Origin: Sulfitobacter litoralis
GTDB lineage: Bacteria > Pseudomonadota > Alphaproteobacteria > Rhodobacterales > Rhodobacteraceae
Length of the DNA stretch: 64,000 bases
NCBI RefSeq assembly: GCF_900103185.1
Contig: NZ_FNJD01000017.1
Location: 17,406-81,405 of the forward strand
Direction: 5' to 3'
This document shows, piece after piece, positions 49,213 to 58,638 of this stretch. Every line of letters begins with the position of its first letter. Positions within the stretch are counted from its first letter, which is position 1. The notes under the pieces were generated by a model. The model saw only the letters and a program-made list of their open reading frames with translations. It searched no databases and was not told where the DNA came from. Both the position numbers and the translations under genes were made by a program.

Positions 49213-49959
49213 ATGATGATACGTTGTTCAATTGTTGCAGCCTTGGGGCTCGCCCTTTCGGCCTGCCAACCCGCGGTCCCCGACAGTGGACGGGGCGTCG
49301 GGTTCGACGGCTCATTCGATGCCGCGCAAGCGCAGCGGGATACGGCACTGGCCGGCGGGGCGGTGGCAAGCATGCCGGCACCGGCTGCTGTGGATGCCAC
49401 GCCGCTGGATGCCGTCAATGATGGCTCCCCCGCGGCTACGGCCGCTGCAACGGCGCGTATCCTCGATGCCACGCGTCCCGGTGGTCTGGGCAACGATGCC
49501 GCGACCAATTCGGGTGTGGCACCGGTCAACGCCAGCCCGTCGAACCCTGCGCCGCCAGTATTGGGGGCAGGGGGGATCTCGCAAGAGAACAACTTTGACG
49601 CGGTGGCCGATGAGCGCAGTATCGAAGGCGATGCGGCCCGCATCGCGGCCAACCGTGCGCAATATCGTGTGGTGCAGCCCGAGGCGCTTCCGGATCGCGC
49701 CGACGCCGGCCCCAATATCGTTGCCTACGCATTGCAGAATTCCCATGCCGTTGGCACCGCGCAATATACCCGTCGCGGGTTCAACAAAGAACGCAAGTTC
49801 GCGCGGGCCTGCGCACAGTATTCACACCCCGATCAAGCACAGATCGCCTTTCTAAGCGCTGGCGGGCCGACCAAAGACCGCGATGGCATGGACCCTGACG
49901 GCGATGGATATGCCTGCAACTGGGATCCAAGCCCCTACCGCAAAGGGGTGCGGGGCTAG
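49213..49959 (+). CDS. Lipoprotein with Excalibur-like calcium-binding tail
   Basis: The 248-residue protein has a lipoprotein signal (LGLALSAC, Cys18-19) and a low-complexity Ala/Pro region (about 25-120). The C-terminal domain is Cys/Asp-rich (KFARACAQYSHPDQAQIAFL, DRDGMDPDGDGYACNWDP). The DPDGDGYAC motif is the Excalibur calcium-binding core. It is 38 bp after gatA and five bases before ampD, so it may be co-expressed with the amidase. Cell-envelope role is inferred. Confidence 0.75.
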   Translation: MMIRCSIVAALGLALSACQPAVPDSGRGVGFDGSFDAAQAQRDTALAGGAVASMPAPAAVDATPLDAVNDGSPAATAAATARILDATRPGGLGNDAATNSGVAPVNASPSNPAPPVLGAGGISQENNFDAVADERSIEGDAARIAANRAQYRVVQPEALPDRADAGPNIVAYALQNSHAVGTAQYTRRGFNKERKFARACAQYSHPDQAQIAFLSAGGPTKDRDGMDPDGDGYACNWDPSPYRKGVRG

Positions 49960-49964
49960 GCCGG

Positions 49965-50624
49965 ATGGTTGGCACGCCGCTGCACTATAAATCTCCAAAT
50001 CATGGGCCGCGCCGGAACGGGCTGCGGCCCTCTTTGATCGTGTTGCACTATACCGCAATGGATAGCGCCGAAGCCGCCTGTGCGCGCCTTTGTGACCCCG
50101 AGGCCGAAGTTTCGGCCCATTACCTCATCACCATGACGGGCGACACAGTGCCGCTGGTGCCAGAAGATCAGCGTGCCTGGCATGCGGGGGGCGGAGAGTG
50201 GCAGGGGCACTCTGACATCAATTCCCGCTCCATCGGGATCGAGCTCGATAATCGGGGCACTCACCCGTTTCCCGAACCGCAGATGGCCATGCTCGAGACG
50301 TTACTGCGTGGCATCATGGACCGTTGGGCGATCCTGCCAGAAGGGGTCATAGGCCATTCCGATATGGCTCCTGGGCGCAAGGTGGATCCCGGCCCACGGT
50401 TCGACTGGCCCCGTCTTGCACGACAGAACCTCGCCGGAAAAGGAAGCAGCGAGCCCGCGACTGTCGATCCTACGGTCGATGCCTTTGTCACGGCAGCACG
50501 TGCGGCGGGCTACACGGCCACGCATGACGTAGACCTTTTGTTACAAAGCACACGCCTGCGCTTTGCACCTTGGCGCAAGGGGCCACTTTGCGCTGATGAT
50601 ATGGTCCTTGGGCATAATCTGTAG
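49965..50624 (+). CDS. N-acetylmuramoyl-L-alanine amidase, AmpD-like
   Basis: The 219-residue amidase_2 protein has zinc ligands in LIVLHYTAMDSA (His28), GHSDMAPGRK (His near 147) and DPGPRFDW (Asp). There is no signal peptide, consistent with a cytosolic AmpD that cleaves anhydro-muropeptides during wall recycling. A C-terminal extension (about 160-219, THDVDLLLQSTRLRFAPW) looks like a degenerate peptidoglycan-binding domain. It is followed by the RNase P RNA gene. Confidence 0.85.
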   Translation: MVGTPLHYKSPNHGPRRNGLRPSLIVLHYTAMDSAEAACARLCDPEAEVSAHYLITMTGDTVPLVPEDQRAWHAGGGEWQGHSDINSRSIGIELDNRGTHPFPEPQMAMLETLLRGIMDRWAILPEGVIGHSDMAPGRKVDPGPRFDWPRLARQNLAGKGSSEPATVDPTVDAFVTAARAAGYTATHDVDLLLQSTRLRFAPWRKGPLCADDMVLGHNL

Positions 50625-50634
50625 CATCATACCC

Positions 50635-50683
50635 GTTTCCAAATGGTTAAAAATCCTCGCCGAAGGCATCCGTCTGGCGAAAC
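50635..50683 (+). repeat. Dispersed intergenic element, copy C
   Basis: The sequence GTTTCCAAATGGTTAAAAAT is followed by CCTCGCC and an imperfect hairpin ending TGGCGAAAC. It lies between the ampD stop and rnpB. It shares the core CCAAATGG...AAAATCC with copies A, B and D. Confidence 0.5.
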
Positions 50684-50720
50684 ACATTGACCCCACCCGA
50701 ATTTAGGCGCTAGGCGTGCA

Positions 50721-51136
<416 letters not shown>

Positions 51137-51318
51137 ATTTATGGGCCAGCTCTCCTTATTTCGGGGTGGGAATGCCGGAAAATATCAATTTTTACGGTTC
51201 GTTTGGGCCGTGAGTTCGAAATAGCGGTTGACACAGGCGCAGGCGTGACTAGAACCCAAAACTCAGGATTTCACGAGCGGTCGAACAGCGGCCGGCTCGT
51301 CGTTGCAGGAGAACGACT

Positions 51319-51486
51319 ATGGCGAAGCCAACCACGATCAAGATCCGTCTGAACTCGTCCGCGGGCACAGGCCATTTTTACGTCACTAAGAAAAACGCTC
51401 GTACCATGACCGAGAAAATGGTCATCAAAAAGTACGACCCCGTTATTCGCAAGCACGTTGAATACAAAGAAGGCAAGATCAAGTAA
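51319..51486 (+). CDS. rpmG: 50S ribosomal protein L33
   Basis: The 55-residue protein reads [20 protein letters not shown] and ends [11 protein letters not shown], the alphaproteobacterial L33. Many L33 proteins carry a zinc-binding CxxC set; this one has no Cys at all, the zinc-independent type. CAGGAG precedes the start. A terminator at 51512 follows. Confidence 0.97.
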   Translation: MAKPTTIKIRLNSSAGTGHFYVTKKNARTMTEKMVIKKYDPVIRKHVEYKEGKIK

Positions 51487-51511
51487 GATCTTACCGTCGA
51501 CGCGATATGAG

Positions 51512-51540
51512 GGCCGCGCCTAGTGCGCGGCCTTTTGCGT
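51512..51540 (+). terminator. Terminator after rpmG
   Basis: The stem GGCCGCGC / GCGCGGCC with loop CTAGT is followed by TTTTGCGTTT. It starts about 25 bp after the rpmG stop. Confidence 0.88.
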
Positions 51541-51612
51541 TTCTATACCCCGGACAGTTGAACAGGCCTGCCGTTGCGGGCCTGTGTCGCGTTGAGCGCA
51601 AGGAGGCGGGTC

Positions 51613-52302
51613 ATGCCCAAGGAAGGCCATTACATCAACCGCAGCAACTGGCTGCGCGCCGCCGTCTTGGGGGCGAATGATGGTATCGTTTCAATCTCTA
51701 GCCTTTTGGTCGGCGTCACCTCGGCAGGCATGGAGACGGGCAATATCGCCCTAACCGGTTTCGCCGGATTGACGGCAGGGGCGTTATCGATGGCTGCAGG
51801 GGAATATGTATCTGTTTCGGCGCAGGCCGATGTGGAGGCCGCTGATCTAGAGCGTGAACGCGTCGCTCTGGAAGAAGACCCCGACTACGAGCTGGAAGAG
51901 CTGGCCGAAGGGTTAGAGAGTCGCGGTGTCGATGCCGCGCTCGCCGTTGAGGTTGCGGCGCAGATGACGGACCATGACGCCCTGGGGGCGCATGCGCGTG
52001 AAGAGCTTGGCATGTTCGGTTTGGCAGGGCAGGCGAACCCGCTACAGGCCGCAGGTGCTTCGGCCCTTGCCTTTGCCCTAGGTGGGGCCTTCCCTCTGCT
52101 CGCCGCGCTCTGTGCGCCTGTGGGGCAGGGGCTATGGCCAATTGCCGTAACTGCCGTGCTCGCACTGATTTTACTCGGTGGTGGCGGTGCCCGGCTCGGG
52201 GGGGCACCCATGCGGGCTGCCAGTATCCGCGCCGTGGTCTGGGGGGTGCTAGCGATGGCGGTAACCGCTGGACTGGGCCACATCTTCGAAGTGGCGGTAT
52301 AG
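51613..52302 (+). CDS. VIT/CCC1-family iron-manganese transporter
   Basis: The 229-residue protein starts at ATG 51613, with AGGAGG six bases upstream. The VIT1/CCC1 family is recognised by ANDGIVSISSLLVGVTSAG and GLTAGALSMAAGEYVSVSAQ in helices 1-2, a cytosolic Glu-rich loop (about 85-135) that would bind metal, and three C-terminal helices. It should move Fe(II) or Mn(II) out of the cytosol. The metal specificity is not readable. Confidence 0.85.
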   Translation: MPKEGHYINRSNWLRAAVLGANDGIVSISSLLVGVTSAGMETGNIALTGFAGLTAGALSMAAGEYVSVSAQADVEAADLERERVALEEDPDYELEELAEGLESRGVDAALAVEVAAQMTDHDALGAHAREELGMFGLAGQANPLQAAGASALAFALGGAFPLLAALCAPVGQGLWPIAVTAVLALILLGGGGARLGGAPMRAASIRAVVWGVLAMAVTAGLGHIFEVAV

Positions 52303-52460
52303 GGTCGCCGCAGGCCGCTAAGTCCAACGCGGGAGGTGTCTCGCACACGGCCGGAGCATCCGTTCTAAGTTATGTCTTAACGGAGCAAATTGGTCTGAAC
52401 GGGCGAGGCTTGTTCAGCTCAGACCTATTTTCACCCGCCAAAGTTCTCGTGTATTTACGA

Positions 52461-52500
52461 CAAAAAAAACGCCCACCGGATCGAAAGCCGGTGGGCGTTA
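52461..52500 (-). terminator. Terminator of the Bax inhibitor-1 gene
   Basis: A perfect 11-bp stem ACGCCCACCGG / CCGGTGGGCGT encloses an 8-base loop. On the minus strand it is followed by a T8 run. It lies about 40 bp past the stop of the Bax inhibitor-1 gene. Confidence 0.9.
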
Positions 52501-52536
52501 TTCTTATGTCTGCCGTATCAAGCTAGACAACGTGTC

Positions 52537-53313
52537 TTACTCGCGGTTGCCGAACAGCTGGAGCAACATCATGAACATGTTGATGAAGTTCAGGTATAGG
52601 CTCAGGGCCCCCATGATGCCGGATTTTTGCAACCATTCCTGATCACCGTGGTGCGCGTGGGCGAGATAGGTGTTCTTGATATTTTGCGTATCATAGGCGG
52701 TAAGACCAGCAAAAATAAGAACGCCAATAGCCGAGATCGCGAAAACCAGCGCGGGCGAGGCAAGGAAGATGTTCACGATCGATGCGACCACCAGACCAAT
52801 CACCCCCATTATAAGGAAGCTTCCCCAGCCAGAGATGTCCTTTTTGGTGGTGTACCCCCAAAGTGACAGACCAGCGAAAGCAATAGAGGTAACAAGGAAG
52901 ATCTGGATGATCGAATATCCGGTGAAGACCAAAAAGATCGAACTGATCGAGACGCCCATAACCGCAGCGAAGGCATAGAACAACGTTTGGGCCGTCGCAG
53001 CCGATATCTTGTTCATTGCAGCGCTAAGGCCGAACACAAAGGCGAGCGGAGCAAGCATCACCACCCATTTCAGTGGCGACGTATACAAAGCAGCCCCTAG
53101 AGCTGTCAGATATTTGTCAGGACCAATCTGCGCCGCTGCAGCGGAAGGATCAGTTGTAACAGCGAGACCAGAAATGGCCCAAGCCGCTGCAAAGGTGATC
53201 AACATGCCGATAGACATGGTGCCATACACCTTGTTCATATGGGTGCGCAGCCCCTCATCGATAGCGGCGGCGCGGGATCCGGCAGCGGACCGGATTGTGT
53301 TCACGTCGGCCAT
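52537..53313 (-). CDS. Bax inhibitor-1/YccA-family membrane protein
   Basis: The 258-residue protein starts at 53313 (MADVNTIRSAAGSRAAAIDEGL), with GGAGG upstream; the extension to 53403 has no ribosome site. Seven hydrophobic segments are visible. The family C-terminal motif GALSLYLNFINMFMMLLQLF is intact, with TAYDTQNIKNTYL. Relatives are calcium leak channels or YccA-type modulators of the FtsH protease. It is monocistronic with a strong terminator. Confidence 0.9.
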   Translation of the reverse strand: MADVNTIRSAAGSRAAAIDEGLRTHMNKVYGTMSIGMLITFAAAWAISGLAVTTDPSAAAAQIGPDKYLTALGAALYTSPLKWVVMLAPLAFVFGLSAAMNKISAATAQTLFYAFAAVMGVSISSIFLVFTGYSIIQIFLVTSIAFAGLSLWGYTTKKDISGWGSFLIMGVIGLVVASIVNIFLASPALVFAISAIGVLIFAGLTAYDTQNIKNTYLAHAHHGDQEWLQKSGIMGALSLYLNFINMFMMLLQLFGNRE

Positions 53314-54178
53314 GAATATCCTCCAAATAATAGACGTGTTGCAAAGTCGGTTTTCCGACCTTGGTATTGTGTCAAATATCGGCATCCACGCCATTGTTTT
53401 CAAGTAGTTTCGTACTCAAATACGCGAGGTAGCGAAAGTTCGAGGCGATGCTATGCCAAATGTCGCACAATCCACCTTACGCACTGTGAAGAGAGAGAAG
53501 CGTAGGGGGCTTCTTTCCCGTTTTGAACAAGGCTAAGAGACAACTATGAAGTTTTACCTAACGATAGTGTTGTTTTAGGAAATCGCGAACGCGCATTAAG
53601 TCGCGTCTGCAAGCATCAAGCCCTACACGATGTGTTAAGGTTTGTGTTGCAATCATCTGGCTATGAACCTGATGATTCTCGGAGATGCCTGCTGGCCATA
53701 CTTACATAACGTTATCGTTACCCGCGCCATATGCGCGGCTAATTTATGCTATGAGCGAAACACCGCGTACCACCCGGTGATGTCAAAGTGTCACATCCCG
53801 TGCCGTCTATAGTGTTGATATATAAGATAATCTGATTTTCACCTAAGCAAAGAAAGGTCACCTGAGGAGAATGGTAAACAGGGATGCAGCTTAACTATAG
53901 GTGCAGAATTGGCAAAGAAGATATGCAATTTAACTTTCGCCCGCTAGGTTTATTTCTCGTATAAGGGGTAATCCGTCCGCTAAATCAACGCGTGATTGGG
54001 TGTCGCAGATGAATAGGATGATAACTGAACGTATGTCCATTTTCATTTTATTTGCGCATAGCGATGAGATTTGTAAGTAGCACGTTTTGTCGGAAAGGAC
54101 CACGTGAATTGGTCACTTCCTCAATAATACAAATGCAAGCGTCGAAATTATGGGCGCTGAATTAGAAAGAAGATCGTG
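53314..54178. other. About 865 bp without a convincing gene, visibly AT-richer
   Basis: No frame longer than 60 codons looks coding on either strand. The stretch is richer in A and T than the flanks (for example 53810-53850, 53920-53960, 54020-54110). I see a 10-bp palindrome ATAACGTTAT at 53706-53715, a CCGCGC-CATAT-GCGCGG hairpin at 53722-53738, and short reading frames with good ribosome sites (ATG 53546, 10 codons; ATG 53871, 7 codons behind GAGGAG). It may hold the XRE promoter, a small RNA or remnants of transferred DNA. Confidence 0.55.
53706..53738. promoter_or_regulatory. Paired palindromes, candidate operator or sRNA hairpin
   Basis: The palindrome ATAACGTTAT (53706-53715) lies six bases before the hairpin CCGCGC-CATAT-GCGCGG (53722-53738). 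The spacing invites a protein-binding site, but no T-run supports a terminator. Confidence 0.35.
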
Positions 54179-54553
54179 ATGCCTCACAAAGTAGATGTTC
54201 ATGTTGGCCAGCGGATACGACAGCGCCGTTGGTTGACCGGCATGACCCAGCAGCGCCTGGCAGAGCTTGTTGGCATAAAATTTCAGCAAATCCAGAAGTA
54301 TGAGACAGGCGCAAACCGCGTCAGCGCCTCTAGGCTCTGGGATATTGCCTTTGCTTTGAACGTCAATGTGGCCCATTTCTTCGAGGGGCTAGAGGCGGAA
54401 AAACCTCAAGCCGAGAAGGGGCTGGAAAACATACCTGCGGATCTGGTCGGGGATAAAGAAGCGATGGACCTCATCCGCTCCTATTATGCCATCCCTGAAA
54501 ACCAGCGGCGGCGGTTGTTCGAATTGGCACGTGTGCTGAGTGATGTTGCTTAA
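54179..54553 (+). CDS. XRE-family transcriptional regulator
   Basis: The 124-residue protein has an HTH domain (about 8-65: VGQRIRQRRWLTGMTQQRLAELVGIKFQQIQKYETGANRVSAS-type pattern) and a C-terminal helical region ending in RRRLFELARVLSDVA. ATG 54179 is preferred over GTG 54176. It resembles conserved alphaproteobacterial HTH regulators of the SinR/PuuR kind. It lies upstream of hisN with 57 bp between, and its large AT-rich upstream region may carry its control sites. Targets are unknown. Confidence 0.85.
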   Translation: MPHKVDVHVGQRIRQRRWLTGMTQQRLAELVGIKFQQIQKYETGANRVSASRLWDIAFALNVNVAHFFEGLEAEKPQAEKGLENIPADLVGDKEAMDLIRSYYAIPENQRRRLFELARVLSDVA

Positions 54554-54610
54554 TCGCTAACGCAAACTGTTATCTTGCAAGGATCTGGCGAAAGTGTCAG
54601 ATCGGTAGCC

Positions 54611-55417
54611 ATGATACAGAACTTGCATTCGGATCCCGATATACTTCGTGTGGGTCATCTACTGGCTGATGCAGCGCGTACGGCAATACTCCCCCATTTT
54701 CGAAAACCTGATCTGCTTGCGGACAACAAGTTTCAAATCGGCTATGATCCGGTTACGGAAGCTGATCGAGCAGCCGAACGGGCAATGCGCGAGATTCTAG
54801 AGCGCGAACGGCCAGACGATGCAATCTTGGGCGAGGAATACGGCTCCACCGAAGGAACTTCCGAACTAACCTGGGTATTGGATCCGATCGACGGAACCCG
54901 CGGATTTGTATCCGGTACGCCCACTTGGGGCGTGTTGATCGCGCTCAGCGATGCGAACGGCCCGTTCTTCGGCATCATCGACCAACCCTATATTCGCGAG
55001 CGTTTTTTAGGGTATGGCGAACGGGCCGAGGTCATGGGACCGTCGGGGGCATACGCCCTGCAAACGCGAAGCCCCCAGCCCTTGGCCCAAGCCACTGTTT
55101 TCACGACGTTTCCCGAAGTCGGCTCGGCGCATGAAGGTGCGGCCTTTGCCAAAGTTTCCCAACAGGCGCGGCTGACGCGTTTTGGGATGGATTGCTATGC
55201 CTATGCTTTGGTGGCTTCAGGTCAGGTCGATCTCGTCATCGAAGCCTCGCTGCAACCCTACGATATTCAAGCACCTATTGCTGTGGTGCAGGCAGCGGGC
55301 GGTATCGTGACGGACTGGGACGGTGGCCCGGCGCATAACGGCGGCCGTGCAATTGCGGCAGCCAATCGCGAAATACACGCCGAAGCTTTAGAGTTCCTTA
55401 AGAATTGTCCGGTATGA
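54611..55417 (+). CDS. hisN: Histidinol-phosphatase, inositol monophosphatase family
   Basis: The 268-residue enzyme removes phosphate from histidinol phosphate in histidine synthesis. The metal site motifs ILGEEYGS (Glu), WVLDPIDGTRGF (Asp-Asp) and QPYDIQAPIAVVQAAGG (Asp) are intact. The GTRGFVSGTPTWGVLIAL sequence favours HisN over inositol monophosphatase. The start ATG 54611 avoids a longer frame that overlaps the regulator's 3' side. Its stop overlaps the next start (ATGA). Confidence 0.87.
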   Translation: MIQNLHSDPDILRVGHLLADAARTAILPHFRKPDLLADNKFQIGYDPVTEADRAAERAMREILERERPDDAILGEEYGSTEGTSELTWVLDPIDGTRGFVSGTPTWGVLIALSDANGPFFGIIDQPYIRERFLGYGERAEVMGPSGAYALQTRSPQPLAQATVFTTFPEVGSAHEGAAFAKVSQQARLTRFGMDCYAYALVASGQVDLVIEASLQPYDIQAPIAVVQAAGGIVTDWDGGPAHNGGRAIAAANREIHAEALEFLKNCPV

Positions 55418-56754
55418 CCGAACTGCTGATACGCAACGCCGACTATCTTCTTACGATGGATGACACGCGTCGCGAATTGGTCGCGGCTGATGTCCTGTTG
55501 GCTGACGGTGTCATTGCAGCGGTAGGCCATAACCTGTCAACCGAGGGGGAGGTGATTGAAGCATCAGGGTGTGTGGTGACGCCCGGGTTGGTGAATACCC
55601 ATCACCACCTCTATCAAAGCCTGACGCGGGCAGTGCCGGGTGGTCAGGACGCGCTGCTGTTTGGTTGGTTGAAGACGCTCTACCCTATCTGGGCGCGTTT
55701 CACGCCGGATCATATGTTTGTTTCGGCGCAGGTCGGGCTCGCCGAACTTGCCTTGTCGGGGTGCACTTTAAGTTCGGATCATCTTTATATGTATCCTAAT
55801 GGCAGCCGGCTGGAAGATACGATCCATGCTGCCGCAGAGCTGGGGATACGATTTCAGCCAACGCGCGGCGCGATGAGCATCGGAGAAAGCGACGGCGGCT
55901 TGCCGCCTGATGCTTTGGTCGAGCGTGAGGCGGCGATACTGGAGGATTGTATTCGGCTGATCGACGGTTTCCACGACGGCGCGGCATCCTCTATGTGCCG
56001 TGTTGGGATCGCGCCTTGCTCACCTTTCTCTGTGAGTAGGGAGTTGATGCGTGATGCGGCACTGTTGGCACGGGACAAGGGTGTCATGCTTCATACGCAT
56101 CTCGCTGAAAATGCCGAAGATGTTGCCTATTCGCTGGCGCGGTTTGGCTGTCGCCCGGGACAATATGCGCAGGATCTGGGTTGGGTCGGTCCCGATGTCT
56201 GGCACGCGCATTGCGTCGAACTTGATCCCAGCGAAATCGCGTTGTTTGCGCAAACAAAGACAGGCGTTGCGCATTGTCCCTGTTCGAATTGCCGCTTGGG
56301 GTCGGGGATAGCCCCCGTTCGGGCTATGCGGGATGCAGGTGTGCCGGTGGGTCTTGGGGTCGACGGGTCGGCAAGCAATGATGCCGGAAATCTTGTGGCC
56401 GAAGCCCGGCAAGCAATGCTGCTGCAACGGGTCTCGGGCGGGGCCGACGCGATGAGTGCCCGTGAGGCGCTAGAGATCGCGACGCGGGGCGGGGCGGATA
56501 TTCTAGGGCGGCCCGAATGCGGGCGGATCGCCGTCGGTGCGCGAGCGGATATCGCCATCTGGGATGTTAGCGGGATTGCAAGCGCGGGCAGCTGGGATCC
56601 CGCCGCGTTGTTGCTTGCGGGACCAACGACGGTTCGGGATCTACTGGTCGAAGGGCGCAGTGTGGTAAGGGACGGGCAGGTTGTGACGATAGACTTGCCC
56701 GCGCAAATCGCGCGGCAGAACCAACTGGCGCGGGCCCTTCGCGATACTCTTTGA
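55414..56754 (+). CDS. 8-oxoguanine deaminase, TRZ/ATZ amidohydrolase family
   Basis: The 446-residue amidohydrolase has the metal motif TPGLVNTHHHLYQS, then MLHTHLAENAEDV (His), WHAHCVEL and GLGVDGSASNDAGN (Asp), the layout of the TRZ/ATZ subfamily. The nearest known functions are 8-oxoguanine deaminase and hydroxyatrazine hydrolases; the former fits best with the guanine deaminase 600 bp away. It converts 8-oxoguanine to uric acid. ATG 55414 overlaps the hisN stop. Confidence 0.75.
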   Translation: MTELLIRNADYLLTMDDTRRELVAADVLLADGVIAAVGHNLSTEGEVIEASGCVVTPGLVNTHHHLYQSLTRAVPGGQDALLFGWLKTLYPIWARFTPDHMFVSAQVGLAELALSGCTLSSDHLYMYPNGSRLEDTIHAAAELGIRFQPTRGAMSIGESDGGLPPDALVEREAAILEDCIRLIDGFHDGAASSMCRVGIAPCSPFSVSRELMRDAALLARDKGVMLHTHLAENAEDVAYSLARFGCRPGQYAQDLGWVGPDVWHAHCVELDPSEIALFAQTKTGVAHCPCSNCRLGSGIAPVRAMRDAGVPVGLGVDGSASNDAGNLVAEARQAMLLQRVSGGADAMSAREALEIATRGGADILGRPECGRIAVGARADIAIWDVSGIASAGSWDPAALLLAGPTTVRDLLVEGRSVVRDGQVVTIDLPAQIARQNQLARALRDTL

Positions 56755-56822
56755 TACCGCATTTGGCAGCGCGAGTTTATGAACGAAATCCGTTTGTATA
56801 AGTGCTGTGGAACGAGGGTGAT

Positions 56823-57263
56823 TTGATAACACGTATTGCTAGACCGCTTGGCATCGCGATTGGGGTGATCGTTGCTGCGATCTGCTCTGCCGCGGCAGAC
56901 CCGCTATCGGTGCAAACGCTGAACGCGATGCGCGCCCGCGAGGGCGTCGCCCCGTTAATTTATTCGTCCCGCTTGGAGGCTGCAGCGCGCGCCCATGCGC
57001 TGGACATGGCCCGGCACGGGTATTTCGCTCACAGCGGTCTTGATGGATCAAGTGTTGGCGACCGGGTGCGCGCGCAGGGGTATCAATGGTGCTATGTCGC
57101 TGAAAACCTTGCCAAGGGTCAGCGTGAACTGGCGCAGGCGATGCAGGGATGGGCGCAGTCACCACCGCATTTCCGCAACATGATGAGCCGCAAGGCGCGC
57201 GCCTTTGGTCTCTATCAGAGCCCAGACCGCATTTGGGCGATGGTATTGGCTGCGCCCTGCTAG
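56823..57263 (+). CDS. CAP (SCP-like) domain secreted protein
   Basis: The 146-residue protein has a signal peptide (ITRIARPLGIAIGVIVAAICSAAA) and one CAP domain (LNAMRAREGVAPLIYSSRLEAAARAHALDMARHGYFAH-type pattern, then CYVAENLAKG and SPPHFRNMM). TTG 56823 is preferred because GAGG lies before it; a GTG at 56802 would add seven residues without a ribosome site. Secreted CAP proteins have uncertain roles in the envelope. Neighbours are the two purine deaminases. Confidence 0.78.
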   Translation: MITRIARPLGIAIGVIVAAICSAAADPLSVQTLNAMRAREGVAPLIYSSRLEAAARAHALDMARHGYFAHSGLDGSSVGDRVRAQGYQWCYVAENLAKGQRELAQAMQGWAQSPPHFRNMMSRKARAFGLYQSPDRIWAMVLAAPC

Positions 57264-57312
57264 GATAGACCCGCGGCGGCGCTGCCTGTTCTTCGTGCGG
57301 GACGCGCCGCGG

Positions 57313-57337
57313 GGAGTTTAAGGGGCAAAATGAAGGA
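57313..57337 (+). repeat. Short dispersed element, copy 2
   Basis: The sequence GGAGTTTAAGGGGCAAAATG followed by AAGGAG differs from the copy at 47281 at a few positions. It lies in the 82-bp gap between the CAP-domain gene and the end of guaD. Confidence 0.45.
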
Positions 57338-57345
57338 GGCTGGCG

Positions 57346-58638
57346 TCAGCCTCGGCGCACCCCGTTGACCCAGACATCGCTGATCGCACGATCGTCGCCC
57401 ATCATGATGGTCGCGAAAAGCTGGGCCCAGGTGTTTTTGGCGTTCTCGCTTCGCTGCTTGATCGCAGGGGTGGAGGCGAGGTCAAGGATGGAGATGTCGG
57501 CCTCGTATCCTTCGGCGAGCGTGCCGATCTTGTCGTGCAGATGCAGGCTGCGGGCAGAGCCGGCGGTGGCAAGCCACATCAACTGCGCTGCATGGGTGGG
57601 GGTGCCGCGCAGCTGGCCGATCTCATAGGCCGCAGCCATTGTGCGCAGCATCGAGAACGACGACCCGCCGCCGGTGTCTGTCGCCAAACCGATAGGGATG
57701 CGCCGCGCCGCGATTTGCGCCATGTCGAACAAACCTGACCCGATAAAAGTATTCGATGTCGGACAATGCACAACGGATGCGCCGCTATCGGCAAGGCGGT
57801 CGATCTCGCGCGGGGTCAGATGGATGGCGTGACCAAAGACGGCGCGATCGCGCACCAGCCCGTGTTCCTCGTAGGTGTCCAGATAGTCGCGGGCGTGGGG
57901 CACAAGGTCTTTGACCCAGGCAATTTCGTCGACCTGTTCGCTCAGGTGCGTCTGCATCAGGCAGCCGGGGCGTTCCGACCAAAGCGCCCCGAGCGCCGCC
58001 AGCTGTTCGGGCGTCGACGTGGGCGTGAACCGTGGCGTGATCGCATAGCTGGCGCGGCCCTTGTCGTGCCAGCGGTCAATCAGGGCCTTGCTGTCGTCAT
58101 AGGCGGATTGCGCAGTGTCGCGCAGCCCGTCGGGTGCATTGCGGTCCATGCAGGTTTTGCCCGCTACGACCCTTTGGCCACGCGCTGCCGCTGCCTCGAA
58201 TATGGCGTCGACGCTGGTGGGGGCGATGGTGGCGAAAGAGCAAACCGTGGTGGTACCATTGGCCAGTGTCAGGTCCAGATAGCGCCCGGCGATATCGCGG
58301 GCATATTCAGGGTCGGACAGGCGCATTTCTTCAGGGAAGGTGTAGGTGTTGAGCCAGTCGATGAGCCGTTTTCCCCAGCTCGCGATGATTGCGGTTTGGG
58401 GATAGTGCACATGGGCGTCGACAAATCCCGGACAGATCAGCCGGTCGCCGTAGTCTTTCACCGTTGCTTGCGGATGTGCTTTGCGCAGATCGCCGGCGCG
58501 GCCCACGGCCTTGATATGCGCGCCCTCGATCAGAACCGCGCCGTCGCTGTCGATACGGACTGTATCCTCCCACGGGTCAGAGAGGGGATTGCCCGTAAAT
58601 CGGAGCGTTTGGCCAAGGAGGAGTGTTTGTGTTTTCAT
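57346..58638 (-). CDS. guaD: Guanine deaminase
   Basis: The 430-residue zinc enzyme turns guanine to xanthine. Metal motifs are GFVDAHVHYPQT, QTHLSEQVDE, FGHAIHLTPRE and GLATDTGGGSSFSM. The sequence PRFTPTSTPEQLAALGALW is typical of bacterial GuaD. It runs opposite to the 8-oxoguanine deaminase gene with the CAP gene in between. A long plus-strand frame across it is a shadow. Confidence 0.92.
   Translation of the reverse strand: MKTQTLLLGQTLRFTGNPLSDPWEDTVRIDSDGAVLIEGAHIKAVGRAGDLRKAHPQATVKDYGDRLICPGFVDAHVHYPQTAIIASWGKRLIDWLNTYTFPEEMRLSDPEYARDIAGRYLDLTLANGTTTVCSFATIAPTSVDAIFEAAAARGQRVVAGKTCMDRNAPDGLRDTAQSAYDDSKALIDRWHDKGRASYAITPRFTPTSTPEQLAALGALWSERPGCLMQTHLSEQVDEIAWVKDLVPHARDYLDTYEEHGLVRDRAVFGHAIHLTPREIDRLADSGASVVHCPTSNTFIGSGLFDMAQIAARRIPIGLATDTGGGSSFSMLRTMAAAYEIGQLRGTPTHAAQLMWLATAGSARSLHLHDKIGTLAEGYEADISILDLASTPAIKQRSENAKNTWAQLFATIMMGDDRAISDVWVNGVRRG

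Noticed and set aside
53871..53894. Seven-codon frame behind GAGGAG, considered as a leader peptide gene
   Set aside because: It has no run of regulatory codons and no attenuator hairpin could be seen behind it; recorded only within the gap description.
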